The notes: generated by a model not told the origin, from the sequence alone. 42,515 nt of DNA from Candidatus Gastranaerophilales bacterium (GCA_944322625.1 CALUPN010000007.1:1-42515), one strand, 5' to 3'. Counted from the stretch's first letter, positions 25,620-32,695 are shown. Numbers and translations: made by a program.

Positions 25620-26827
25620 TTTGCTAACATCTCCTCTTTTTTATTTTCATTTTTTATTTTTGACTTCATTTTTTTTCGTTTAACTAAATCAATAAACGCT
25701 TCAATTCTCGTTTGATATCCAGCTTTTCCTGTTTGTTCATCAAAAACTAAAGACATAACTGGAATATCTTCTTCTCTACTGACCTTTGACAAAATATTTT
25801 GTGAAACAATTTCCGGCATACAGGAAAACGGCATTATATGAATAACCCCGTCTATACCATTTTTAGAGGCAAATACAGTATCACCAACTGTTTCTATAGT
25901 TTCGCCGCCGATTGCACGTTTCATATATTTTTCTGCAAATCTTACACAACGTTCTCTGTGAGATTCTTTTTTGTATAAGAATGATGGTTTTAAAACATGT
26001 TCAAGCCAATCCGAGAAGAATATTTGACGCTCTACCTCTACCCCTAAATCTCCCAAAGTTTTCTCAATTTCTTTATTTGCATAAGGGTCTAACAATACAA
26101 AAAACTCTCCCAACAAATAAACTTTAGGCACAATTTTCTTTTTATCAATTGGAATTTGTTTAAAATCTTCTATTACTTGTTTTTTTAATCTTTTGCACCC
26201 GAGAACTGAATTAGTCTCGCGAATAATTTTATACCATTTTTTATAACATCTTTCTGCATCACCTTTATTAAGTTCTCTTGGACGGGTATAGAACAAGAGT
26301 CTTTCCGCAGTATCAATAGCAAAGGCTTTATTAAAGCCCATGCTAAAGCCTTTATAATATCTATATGGGTTCATGCATCTTGTCACATGCCAGAATGCTT
26401 GAAGAGTTTGCTTCATCTTGCTTTGATACATATCAAATACAACCATATCAAACTTATAACCCAATTTCTTTAAAGTTTTTTGAGCCATTTTTGTATAATT
26501 TCCGAATCTGCAAGACCCCGGAGCCTGAAACATCATCAAAGTATTTGCCCCTTTTTCGAGTGCCATAATATAGTTTGCAAGATTTAATTTGTATGGTAAA
26601 CAAATTCCCTCAATACTGTTTTTAACTCCAATTTCTAAAGCTTCGTTTGTATTAGGCGGCGGTTCTACAATTTTTACGCCAAGTGAACTTACAAGAGCAA
26701 CCAGAGCTAAATCAATATTTCCCATTCTTGGCCAAGCTACAATCCTATCTTTTGCAGCAATAGTATTGTCCTTCTGAAAAAATCTATTTTTTTGTTCTTT
26801 TCTTTGTTTTAGTTCGTTCAAAACCAA
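25613..26827 (-). CDS. DUF2229 / HgdB-like protein (2-hydroxyacyl-CoA dehydratase related)
   Basis: A 404-residue protein related to the DUF2229 and HgdB parts of the 2-hydroxyacyl-CoA dehydratase activase system. Motifs include IVAWPRMGNIDLALVALV, the Cys-containing GICLPYK, MMFQAPGSCRFGNYT and MPFSCMPEIVSQN, and the closing VFDEQTGKAGYQTRIEAFID typical of the family. Conserved cysteines probably hold an Fe-S cluster. The ASKHA-type ATPase domain of true activases is absent. It overlaps the radical SAM gene by 7 bases and lies 6 bases after the PHP gene. A redox or radical role is likely, the substrate unknown. Confidence 0.75.
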   Translation of the reverse strand: MVLNELKQRKEQKNRFFQKDNTIAAKDRIVAWPRMGNIDLALVALVSSLGVKIVEPPPNTNEALEIGVKNSIEGICLPYKLNLANYIMALEKGANTLMMFQAPGSCRFGNYTKMAQKTLKKLGYKFDMVVFDMYQSKMKQTLQAFWHVTRCMNPYRYYKGFSMGFNKAFAIDTAERLLFYTRPRELNKGDAERCYKKWYKIIRETNSVLGCKRLKKQVIEDFKQIPIDKKKIVPKVYLLGEFFVLLDPYANKEIEKTLGDLGVEVERQIFFSDWLEHVLKPSFLYKKESHRERCVRFAEKYMKRAIGGETIETVGDTVFASKNGIDGVIHIMPFSCMPEIVSQNILSKVSREEDIPVMSLVFDEQTGKAGYQTRIEAFIDLVKRKKMKSKIKNENKKEEMLAKC

Positions 26828-26833
26828 CTCCTG

Positions 26834-27871
26834 CTAAATTACAACAATAGGATTTGAGTATGCAAAGCCTCTATTGTTTATATGTATTTCAATACGATAT
26901 TTACCAATTTGTGTTAATAATAGGTTACATTTTTTAGCAACACATTCATAAAGCTCTCGACCATTCAAAATAACTTTGATTAAAGCTTTTTTATTAACAT
27001 CTACTTTTAAATAAGTTTTTTTATCTAAGTTTAAGAAATCTCCACTATTAGCAGATTTTAAACTATTACTAATTTCAATATTTGGAATTTCATTGAGTAT
27101 ATGACGATTTACTATTGTGTTATTACCATTTTTTATGGCATTCAAGATTTGTTCTTTTGCTATATTAAAATCGTTTGATAAAGGTTTAGTTAAATATATA
27201 ATATTGTTTATAGTTTTAAACATCGTTCTATATGGAAAAATTGTAATAGGTAGTATATAATTGTTTATTTTTAATGCATGAGCATCAACTCCACCTATTG
27301 CAGGCACAATTGTTTGCGTTTTAGAGTTTAATTTATCCCACCATTTTAAAGATTCTTGTGAAGCTTTTGATATAAGCTTATGTTTGAATAAATATGAATA
27401 GGCTAAGGTAAAAATATTTTTACTATTTAATTTATCTCCCCAACAAGAAAACCAATTCCATATTTCTACACCATCTGGCATGAAATTCTTATTCCAGGTA
27501 ATAGGAGGATAGTTATTTTTTCTTTTTTGATATTCATCTGGATGTGCTGCAAAACCAATTCCATTTTGTTTTCTTACTTCGTTTATATAAACTTGTGGAT
27601 TTTCATTAGGTTCTATCTGTTTATTTATACCAAGAGCAATATAGTGATTTTCTTTTTTAGGTGAAATTTCTTCTCCTTTTATTACATAAACACCATTATA
27701 AAGACCTTCTTTTGTATCAAAAAAATTGTGGTCAGTAATTATAATCCAAGATAATCCAGCTTTTTTTGCTGCCTTAGAAATTGTTTCAATATCTCCACTC
27801 CCATCTGAATTTAGAGAATGGATATGAATAACTCCTTTATATTTAAATTTTTTCAAATTATCGTTTTTCAA
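26834..27871 (-). CDS. PHP-domain metal-dependent hydrolase
   Basis: A 345-residue protein whose first 210 residues are a PHP domain: HIHSLNSDG (H16, H18), ITDHNF (D47, H48), a metal-ligand Glu in KGEEIS, AAHPDE, and GGVDAHAL. These normally bind two or three metal ions and cleave phosphoesters. The last 90 residues look like a beta-sandwich add-on. The start is a TTG with AGGAT upstream. It sits between the two DUF2229-like genes, so it probably acts on a phosphorylated intermediate of their pathway. Confidence 0.82.
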   Translation of the reverse strand: MKNDNLKKFKYKGVIHIHSLNSDGSGDIETISKAAKKAGLSWIIITDHNFFDTKEGLYNGVYVIKGEEISPKKENHYIALGINKQIEPNENPQVYINEVRKQNGIGFAAHPDEYQKRKNNYPPITWNKNFMPDGVEIWNWFSCWGDKLNSKNIFTLAYSYLFKHKLISKASQESLKWWDKLNSKTQTIVPAIGGVDAHALKINNYILPITIFPYRTMFKTINNIIYLTKPLSNDFNIAKEQILNAIKNGNNTIVNRHILNEIPNIEISNSLKSANSGDFLNLDKKTYLKVDVNKKALIKVILNGRELYECVAKKCNLLLTQIGKYRIEIHINNRGFAYSNPIVVI

Positions 27872-27885
27872 TTAACTATCCTGTC

Positions 27886-28980
27886 TTATACAAAACTTAC
27901 GGTCTTATCATCCTTTTTTGCGGTTTGTTCTCTTTTTGAAGAAGGTAATCTTTTGATATTGTTATTATCTTTAAGAATTTTACGCTTTCTTCTAATTAGC
28001 ATATCAACAAAGGCTTCAACTCTTGTTATAAATCCGGCCTCTCCAGTATGCTCATCTATTGTTAAATGCATCATAGGAAGTCCTTTTTCAGAAGCATGGT
28101 ATTGGATTTCATCTACCATTAGTGAATCTGGTCCACATCCAAAAGCAGAAAGTGCAATAATACCATCTACTTTGTTATTCAACATATAATAAGCTGCTGC
28201 TCCAGTTAAATCTAATTCATTTGCCCAATATTGAATTTCTCCAAGTTTTTCAATAGAACTGATAGCATCTTGTTTTGAGACATTTAATCCTGTATATGCT
28301 TTTACCCCCATTTTTTCTAGTTTTTTTATCAAACTCATAGAAATTCTTTCATCAAATAAATTATATCCATGTGCCATAATTACTACAGATAAAGGCTTAA
28401 CAATTTCAATCGGTTTTGAAACGATTTTGTTTTCAATTGCATATTTAATGGCATCTTCAAATGGAATGCCTGCTAATGTCATTTGTTGGAAATTATTGTA
28501 AATAGACCAACCATATTGAATTGCAACTTCTATTTTATTTTCATCAAAAATATCTAATTGATGGGCTGTATCGTAACAAAAATCTTTAAAAGAAATATTA
28601 TTTGTCTTATCTAGAGTTGGTTCAATCATTTTGAAAGATCTATCTATAACATTTCTAATAATTTCAGGTAACCCCCTGATTTTTGTACAGTTATTAACTT
28701 TATAAGCTGTTGACTGTAAAGATGGTATGAAAATTGTATTACATCCTTTTTCTAATAAATTTATTACATGACCTACAAAAACTTTAATAGGTAAGCAAGT
28801 ATCAGAAACCACGTAATTGGAACCTTCATTAATTAGTTTTGTAGTAGTTTTATCCGACAAAAGGATATCAAATCCAAGACCTTTGAAAAAACCAAAATAA
28901 AAAGGATAATTATTATAATAAGAAATTGCTTTTGGAATTCCTATAATATTATTATAGATTTCAGTATTATCTTTTTTCAT
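27886..28980 (-). CDS. DUF2229-family protein (CoA-dehydratase activase related)
   Basis: A 364-residue protein. IIGIPKAISYYNNYPFYFGF followed by GLGFDILLSDKTT and DTCLPIKVFVGHVINL is the classic DUF2229 signature; ALSAFGCGPDSLM and LTIDEHTGEAGFITRVEAFV are the C-terminal family motifs. Cysteines in DTCLP and FGCGP are likely Fe-S ligands. The frame is open 31 codons upstream, but AAGAGG lies before the ATG at 28980. It is paralogous to the protein at 25613-26827 and is the first gene of the 17-gene run. Confidence 0.78.
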   Translation of the reverse strand: MKKDNTEIYNNIIGIPKAISYYNNYPFYFGFFKGLGFDILLSDKTTTKLINEGSNYVVSDTCLPIKVFVGHVINLLEKGCNTIFIPSLQSTAYKVNNCTKIRGLPEIIRNVIDRSFKMIEPTLDKTNNISFKDFCYDTAHQLDIFDENKIEVAIQYGWSIYNNFQQMTLAGIPFEDAIKYAIENKIVSKPIEIVKPLSVVIMAHGYNLFDERISMSLIKKLEKMGVKAYTGLNVSKQDAISSIEKLGEIQYWANELDLTGAAAYYMLNNKVDGIIALSAFGCGPDSLMVDEIQYHASEKGLPMMHLTIDEHTGEAGFITRVEAFVDMLIRRKRKILKDNNNIKRLPSSKREQTAKKDDKTVSFV

Positions 28981-29002
28981 TATACCTCTTAGTTCTTGCA
29001 TT

Positions 29003-29183
29003 ATTTTATGTAATTTGGTGCAAAGTATAATAAACATACTCTGAAATACATAGTAACACAAACAAAATACCAAATTTCATAAAATTAAAAAAATGGTGTA
29101 TTTTTGTAACAAATTTATAATTTTATCTTTTAAAATTCAGTAATAACAACTTTTTTCAGTTCTTGCACCAAATTACATAAAAT
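29003..29183. repeat. 21-bp perfect inverted repeat flanking the operon promoter region
   Basis: The 21-base arm at 29163-29183 starts TTGCACCAAATTACATAA; its exact reverse complement is at 29003-29023. The arms are 139 bases apart and each contains ATTACATAA, the motif of the island ends. The left arm falls between the likely promoter and the first gene of the 17-gene run, so it could be an operator, a recombinase arm site or both. Confidence 0.6.
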
Positions 29184-29221
29184 GATGTATTAAAAAATGG
29201 TGTATTAAAAAATGGTGTATT
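29090..29221. repeat. Iteron-like repeats beside the initiator-like gene
   Basis: Copies of AAAATGRTGTATT occur at 29090-29102, 29179-29191, 29194-29206 and 29209-29221. The last three are tandem with an exact 15-base period. They lie directly downstream of a gene whose N-terminus resembles a plasmid replication initiator, so they may be a remnant replication origin. Confidence 0.55.
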
Positions 29222-29247
29222 CTATCCCAGTATTAGAGAATGTTTTG

Positions 29248-30132
29248 CTATAAAATGAAGTCTATATAACTTTCGTCAATTTTGTCTTGTTCTAAGCATA
29301 TATAACGCAAAGTTATTTCTGGATGGCTATGATTAAAAATCTTTTGTAGCATGACCACATCTTTATATTTTTTATAATAGTGATATCCAAATGTTTTACG
29401 AAATGAATGACAGCCAATATTAGCTTCAATACCGGCTTTGCTACAAGCATAATTAAGTATTCTATAAGCAGCGGATCTATCCATTCTATTTTTAAATATG
29501 GTTAGAAATAATGGTTCTGTTACTTTTCTACCTTTAGTAAATGTGTTTAGAAGAGGTTTTAATTTTGAATTAATTTGTATCTTCTTGGGAGTTTTATCTT
29601 CAGAATTTTTTTTAACAGGTCTAAGTAATCTATCAATTACGTAATGCCCACCTTTATTATTTGTTTTAAACACAAAAGGTCGTGATAAACCTTTTATTAT
29701 AGGGTCAATGTCATTTATTCCAGATAAATCCCTGATTAGTTTTGCAGAGAACTTAAAGGTTGTTGTTCTTAAATCAACATCATTTTTATTTATATCTGTT
29801 TGAAAATTGGAATTGGAAATCAGAGTGGCTAAAACATTTAATATAATTCTCTCATTTTTTGTGAGGTCGAGCCCAATTATACCCTGATAGAATGTATCAA
29901 TTACAGTTTCTTTTTCTCCATTTCTTATTAAATTACCAAAGGCAATTTGTTCTTTATTAACAGTACGTTTTGTAGGAACTAAATTAATAACTAATGGATA
30001 CTGTAATTGTGCTACAGCATTTTTTAAGCAATCAACAGTTTTACCTATTTGCAATTCATCAGTTTTGTTTTGCACAACAGGTTTTTGCTTGCTCTTTATA
30101 TATGCATCTTTTTGTTTCTTACTTTTTGCCAT
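29248..30132 (-). CDS. Chimera: initiator-like N-terminus with tyrosine-recombinase C-terminus
   Basis: A 294-residue protein. Residues about 60-165 (LTKNERIILNVLATLISNSN, then FKFSAKLIRDLSG) look like a winged-helix replication initiator of the Rep_3 type. From about residue 185 the protein aligns with the recombinase at 32098-32640: CHSFRK supplies His and Arg, IFNHSH the second His, and TLRYI the Tyr nucleophile, with about 36 of 55 final residues identical. The catalytic Arg of the first box (GLRVSD in the intact recombinase) is missing, so recombinase activity is doubtful. It follows the helicase-like chimera by 19 bases. Confidence 0.65.
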   Translation of the reverse strand: MAKSKKQKDAYIKSKQKPVVQNKTDELQIGKTVDCLKNAVAQLQYPLVINLVPTKRTVNKEQIAFGNLIRNGEKETVIDTFYQGIIGLDLTKNERIILNVLATLISNSNFQTDINKNDVDLRTTTFKFSAKLIRDLSGINDIDPIIKGLSRPFVFKTNNKGGHYVIDRLLRPVKKNSEDKTPKKIQINSKLKPLLNTFTKGRKVTEPLFLTIFKNRMDRSAAYRILNYACSKAGIEANIGCHSFRKTFGYHYYKKYKDVVMLQKIFNHSHPEITLRYICLEQDKIDESYIDFIL

Positions 30133-30151
30133 ACTCTTCTAAGTTTCCAAA

Positions 30152-31018
30152 TTAACCTACTGTTAAATCATCATCCCAATCATCTTCAAGAGAAATATCA
30201 TCAATATCTTGCATTCCAGTATTCATACTTGCAGCAATATCATCAATATCGTCTTCTGTTTCTTCTTCAGAAGTAACTTCAACATTCAAGTTATCGCCTT
30301 CAATATATGAATATTCAAACAAGGCTGCTATATGCTTAGGTTCTTCATTACCAGTCTTTTTCCCATGCCTGTTTTTTAATATTCTTAAATCAATTACAGT
30401 ATCTTTTGTTTTATTAATAGAGATGGCTGCAACAACTCCTGCTTTTGTATATAAGTTTGAATATGTTGATATATGCGTAAAGTTAAGGTCAGGTTTATCT
30501 TTTGCAAGCTCTGTAATACCTGTCCTATTGAGTTGAGCTAAAAATAAAATCATTGTACCTTGACCATTAAAGTGTGTAGTAGTATAAGCATTTAACTGGT
30601 TAATCATCTTATTAACCATTGTCATATCTGCATCAGATTTTCCTCCATCCTCAAAAGAAGTGAGTTCATCTGCATTATCAACTACAACTAAATCTACCTT
30701 TCTACCTTCTTTTTCTGCTATAGCATCAATAATTGCTGTGAAAGACTGTACGGAACGCAGATTACCATTACTATCATCAATGACATATATATTGCCATGA
30801 CTTTTTGCATATATTTTAAAATCTTTTACGGCATCTTCCCATGTATATATCTCAGGAGTTGCAACATACGGCAGATTCTTCTTCAAAGCCAATTTGTGCT
30901 CCATTTCTTTAGTAGCAACTTGGTCTTTAGATAAACCTTTAAATATATGGCAGTGCCTTTCTTTTTTGTATAAGAAGCAGTAACCATAATTTCCGTTTTT
31001 GTATTCAAATACTGCCAT
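30152..31018 (-). CDS. Chimera: integrase arm-type N-terminus with DnaB-like helicase C-terminus
   Basis: A 288-residue protein. Residues 1-47 (MAVFEYKNGNYGYCFLYKKE and FKGLSKDQVATKEMEHKL) resemble the arm-DNA-binding start of phage integrases. From about residue 55 the sequence matches the second half of a DnaB/RecA-like helicase: Walker B VDLVVVDNAD, MILFLAQLNRTG, and LKNRHGKKTG with the arginine-finger-like basic motif. The Walker A loop is absent, so ATP hydrolysis is unlikely. The C-terminal 50 residues are very acidic. A strong GGAGGGG lies before the ATG. Confidence 0.65.
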   Translation of the reverse strand: MAVFEYKNGNYGYCFLYKKERHCHIFKGLSKDQVATKEMEHKLALKKNLPYVATPEIYTWEDAVKDFKIYAKSHGNIYVIDDSNGNLRSVQSFTAIIDAIAEKEGRKVDLVVVDNADELTSFEDGGKSDADMTMVNKMINQLNAYTTTHFNGQGTMILFLAQLNRTGITELAKDKPDLNFTHISTYSNLYTKAGVVAAISINKTKDTVIDLRILKNRHGKKTGNEEPKHIAALFEYSYIEGDNLNVEVTSEEETEDDIDDIAASMNTGMQDIDDISLEDDWDDDLTVG

Positions 31019-31041
31019 AGCTACCCCTCCATTCCTGTTAC

Positions 31042-31494
31042 TTGTGCTTGACCAGAGAAGAAAAGAACATAACTCTAAAACAATTATCCCAATCTACAGG
31101 TATGAGTATAGGTGCAATTTCAGAATTAGAAAGTTATAGTAAGGATACTGTAGATAAAGAAAAAGTTAAAATACCAAGTTTATATACTATAATTGCTCTA
31201 GCAATGGTATTGGAAATTGACTTAAGTATGTTTAATGAAGTGGTGTACCCAGTTGAAAATAAAGAAAGTACGACAAAGAAAAATGAAACTATACTGAGAG
31301 ATACAATGAAAAAATTAAATGTTCCTCATAAAGCTATTACTAGTATAATGACATACATAAATATATTATCTAATATTGGAGATATGTACGACTTACAACA
31401 TCTTGATAATATAACTGGTGCTGATAAGCAGTTACAAAGAAAACAAAATGAATTATTAAATACTTATTCTAGGCTTCGCAGAGAAACTCCTTAG
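31042..31494 (+). pseudogene. XRE-family helix-turn-helix regulator, 5' truncated
   Basis: About 150 residues with an XRE helix-turn-helix: REEKNITLKQLSQSTGMSIG and AISELES, then PSLYTIIALAMVLEIDLSMF, followed by a helical C-terminus. There is no ATG upstream of the domain, only a TTG, no ribosome site, and an in-frame stop at 31018. The normal first 8-10 residues of the domain are missing and the divergent gene starts just 23 bases away. It may be a remnant of the element's repressor, though use of the TTG start cannot be excluded. Confidence 0.6.
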
Positions 31495-31500
31495 ATACTT

Positions 31501-31569
31501 ATTATGTAATTTAATGTAAGAAAGAAAAAATAAGCATATTTTACTCCAATTACATAATAATTACATAAT
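31501..31569. promoter_or_regulatory. Candidate arm-type recombinase sites, right end
   Basis: ATTACATAAT occurs inverted at 31501-31510 and as a direct pair at 31549-31558 and 31560-31569. The pair is nearly identical to the left-end pair at 3784-3803. Confidence 0.45.
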
Positions 31570-31667
31570 GGACTAAATTTTATGAAACCATGTCGGGAAA
31601 TAAATTTATGAAAAACTAAAAATTGAGTTAATCCATCACCTCTCAAAAGACTTATAAATAAAGAAAC

Positions 31668-31700
31668 TTGACAACGAATCTTTAGCATGTAGTATATAAA
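31668..31700 (+). promoter_or_regulatory. Candidate promoter reading into the tRNA-Val array
   Basis: TTGACA (31668-31673) with TATATA/TATAAA (31693-31700) after a 19-21 base gap. It is the only TTGACA box near the array and could drive a precursor containing both truncated copies and the intact tRNA. Confidence 0.4.
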
Positions 31701-31714
31701 TATAAACTGAGCAA

Positions 31715-31974
31715 GGGCGTTTAGCTCAGTTGCGCAAGCGAGGCAATGAAGTTAAATTCACGTAAGTTCCTTCAAGTTGGAGCCGAGCGGTTCTATGATA
31801 CAGGCGCTCTACCAACTGAGAGATGAAAATTAAATATGGTGTGCGGGCGTTTAGCTCAGTTGCGCAAGCGAGGCAATGAAGTTAAATTCACGTAAGTTCC
31901 TTCAAGTTGGAGCCGAGCGGTTCTGTGATACAGACGCTCTACCAACTGAGAGATGAAAATTAAATATGGTGTGC
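31715..31974 (+). repeat. Two 130-bp tandem units with tRNA-Val fragments
   Basis: Units 31715-31844 and 31845-31974 differ at only two positions. Each starts with the first 18 bases of tRNA-Val, continues with the tail found at the island's left end, includes an inverted D-arm segment, and ends with TATGGTGTGC as before the original tRNA. In the second unit the inverted segment (31932-31950) matches 31985-32003 of the intact tRNA over 19 bases. Each unit therefore has a left-end-like start and a right-end-like finish. The surrounding 31495-32097 gap has no protein gene. Confidence 0.85.
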
Positions 31975-32050
31975 GGGCGTTTAGCTCAGTTGGTAGAGCG
32001 TCTCCCTTACAAGGAGAGGGTCAGAAGTTCGAGTCTTCTAACGCCCACCA
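31975..32050 (+). tRNA. tRNA-Val (anticodon UAC)
   Basis: A complete 76-base cloverleaf with encoded CCA: acceptor GGGCGTT/AACGCCC, D-arm GCTCAGTTGGTAGAGC, anticodon stem TCTCC/GGAGA with loop CTTACAA (TAC), T-arm AGAAG TTCGAGT CTTCT. Its first 18 bases recur at 3737, 31715 and 31845. The upstream TATGGT lacks a -35 box, unlike the copy at 3703. Confidence 0.97.
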
Positions 32051-32055
32051 TTTAT

Positions 32056-32084
32056 AAAAAAGAGCCTTTTAAGGCTCTTTTTTT
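32056..32084 (+). terminator. Rho-independent terminator after tRNA-Val
   Basis: AAAGAGCCTTTTAAGGCTCTTT hairpin followed by a T run. An A run on the other side means it can also stop transcripts of the convergent recombinase gene. Confidence 0.88.
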
Positions 32085-32097
32085 AGCATGTGCATTC

Positions 32098-32640
32098 CTA
32101 AAGTTCAAAATTTCTGTATGAATTATCAATTTCATCTTGAGCTATTCCGATATAACGCAATGTCACTGCAGGATTTGAATGGTTCAAAATCTTTTGCAAT
32201 AAAGCGACATCTTTATATTGTTTATAATAAAAATACCCGAAAGTTTTACGCATCGTATGCGTACCTATTCGGCTTTTTATACCGGAAGCTATGCAGGCTT
32301 CGTTGAGAAATCTGTAAACCTGTGAACGATGCAATCTTCTGTGTTTCTTACCCATAAACAAAGGTGCATCCGATTCTTTATCTTCTAAATACGTTTTTAG
32401 AAGATCTGTTATTTTTGTATTCAAAGGAAATTTTTTATACTTGTTTGTTTTTTGTTCTCTTATTTCTACATAAGTTTTATTCAAAACGTCCGAAACATTA
32501 AGCCCCAGTATATCAGATACTCTAAGTCCCGTATTAATTCCGAAAACAAAAATAAGGCGGTTTCTTAAACTCTTTTTCGCCAAATATTGTTCTACTTTTT
32601 TAATATCTTCTTTACTTCTTATCGGTTCAACAAAATTCAT
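32098..32640 (-). CDS. Catalytic-domain-only tyrosine recombinase
   Basis: A 180-residue tyrosine recombinase that consists almost only of the catalytic domain. All catalytic residues are visible: Arg in NTGLRVSDILGL, Lys in TNKYKKFPL, THTMRK (His and Arg), LNHSN (His) and LRYIGI (Tyr). The usual core-binding N-terminal domain is missing, leaving about 30 residues before the Arg box. AAAGGAG lies before the ATG at 32640. The gene converges on tRNA-Val, ending 48 bases from it, just outside the island's right edge. It is the only complete recombinase in the window and the best candidate for acting at the tRNA-derived core sites. Confidence 0.88.
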   Translation of the reverse strand: MNFVEPIRSKEDIKKVEQYLAKKSLRNRLIFVFGINTGLRVSDILGLNVSDVLNKTYVEIREQKTNKYKKFPLNTKITDLLKTYLEDKESDAPLFMGKKHRRLHRSQVYRFLNEACIASGIKSRIGTHTMRKTFGYFYYKQYKDVALLQKILNHSNPAVTLRYIGIAQDEIDNSYRNFEL

Positions 32641-32695
32641 TTTATCTCCTTTCATATTTACCTAGCCACATGGCTGATAAAATATAAAAGCTCAA

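Larger units (their letters stand above)
3737..31974. mobile_element. tRNA-Val-associated genomic island carrying a polysaccharide locus
   Basis: The left edge is the first 18 bases of tRNA-Val (GGGCGTTTAGCTCAGTTG) followed by a non-tRNA tail. At the right edge the same 18 bases with almost the same tail occur at 31715 and 31845, and the intact gene starts at 31975. From about 3724 to 3780 the left edge matches the 31832-31888 copy with one internal mismatch. Inside lie phage- and plasmid-type genes at both ends and a 21-kb polysaccharide gene run in the middle. The large element proper probably ends at 31714, with two 130-bp units added after it. I infer integration into the 5' half of the tRNA gene, with the 5' end rebuilt by the element. 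Confidence 0.75.

Noticed and set aside
31491..31688. Minus-strand ORF of 65 residues after the XRE gene
   Set aside because: Covers the ATTACATAAT sites and AT-rich spacer, has no ribosome site and no recognisable domain.
31715..31862. Extra tRNA-Val genes at 31715 and 31845
   Set aside because: Only the first 18 bases of the tRNA are present; the anticodon stem, T-arm and 3' acceptor are missing, so these are attachment-site fragments.
31715..31974. Integron attC sites or a CRISPR array in the 130-bp tandem units
   Set aside because: There are only two units, no spacers of varied sequence, no cas genes, no integron integrase and no cassette ORFs; the units are built from tRNA and island-end sequence.
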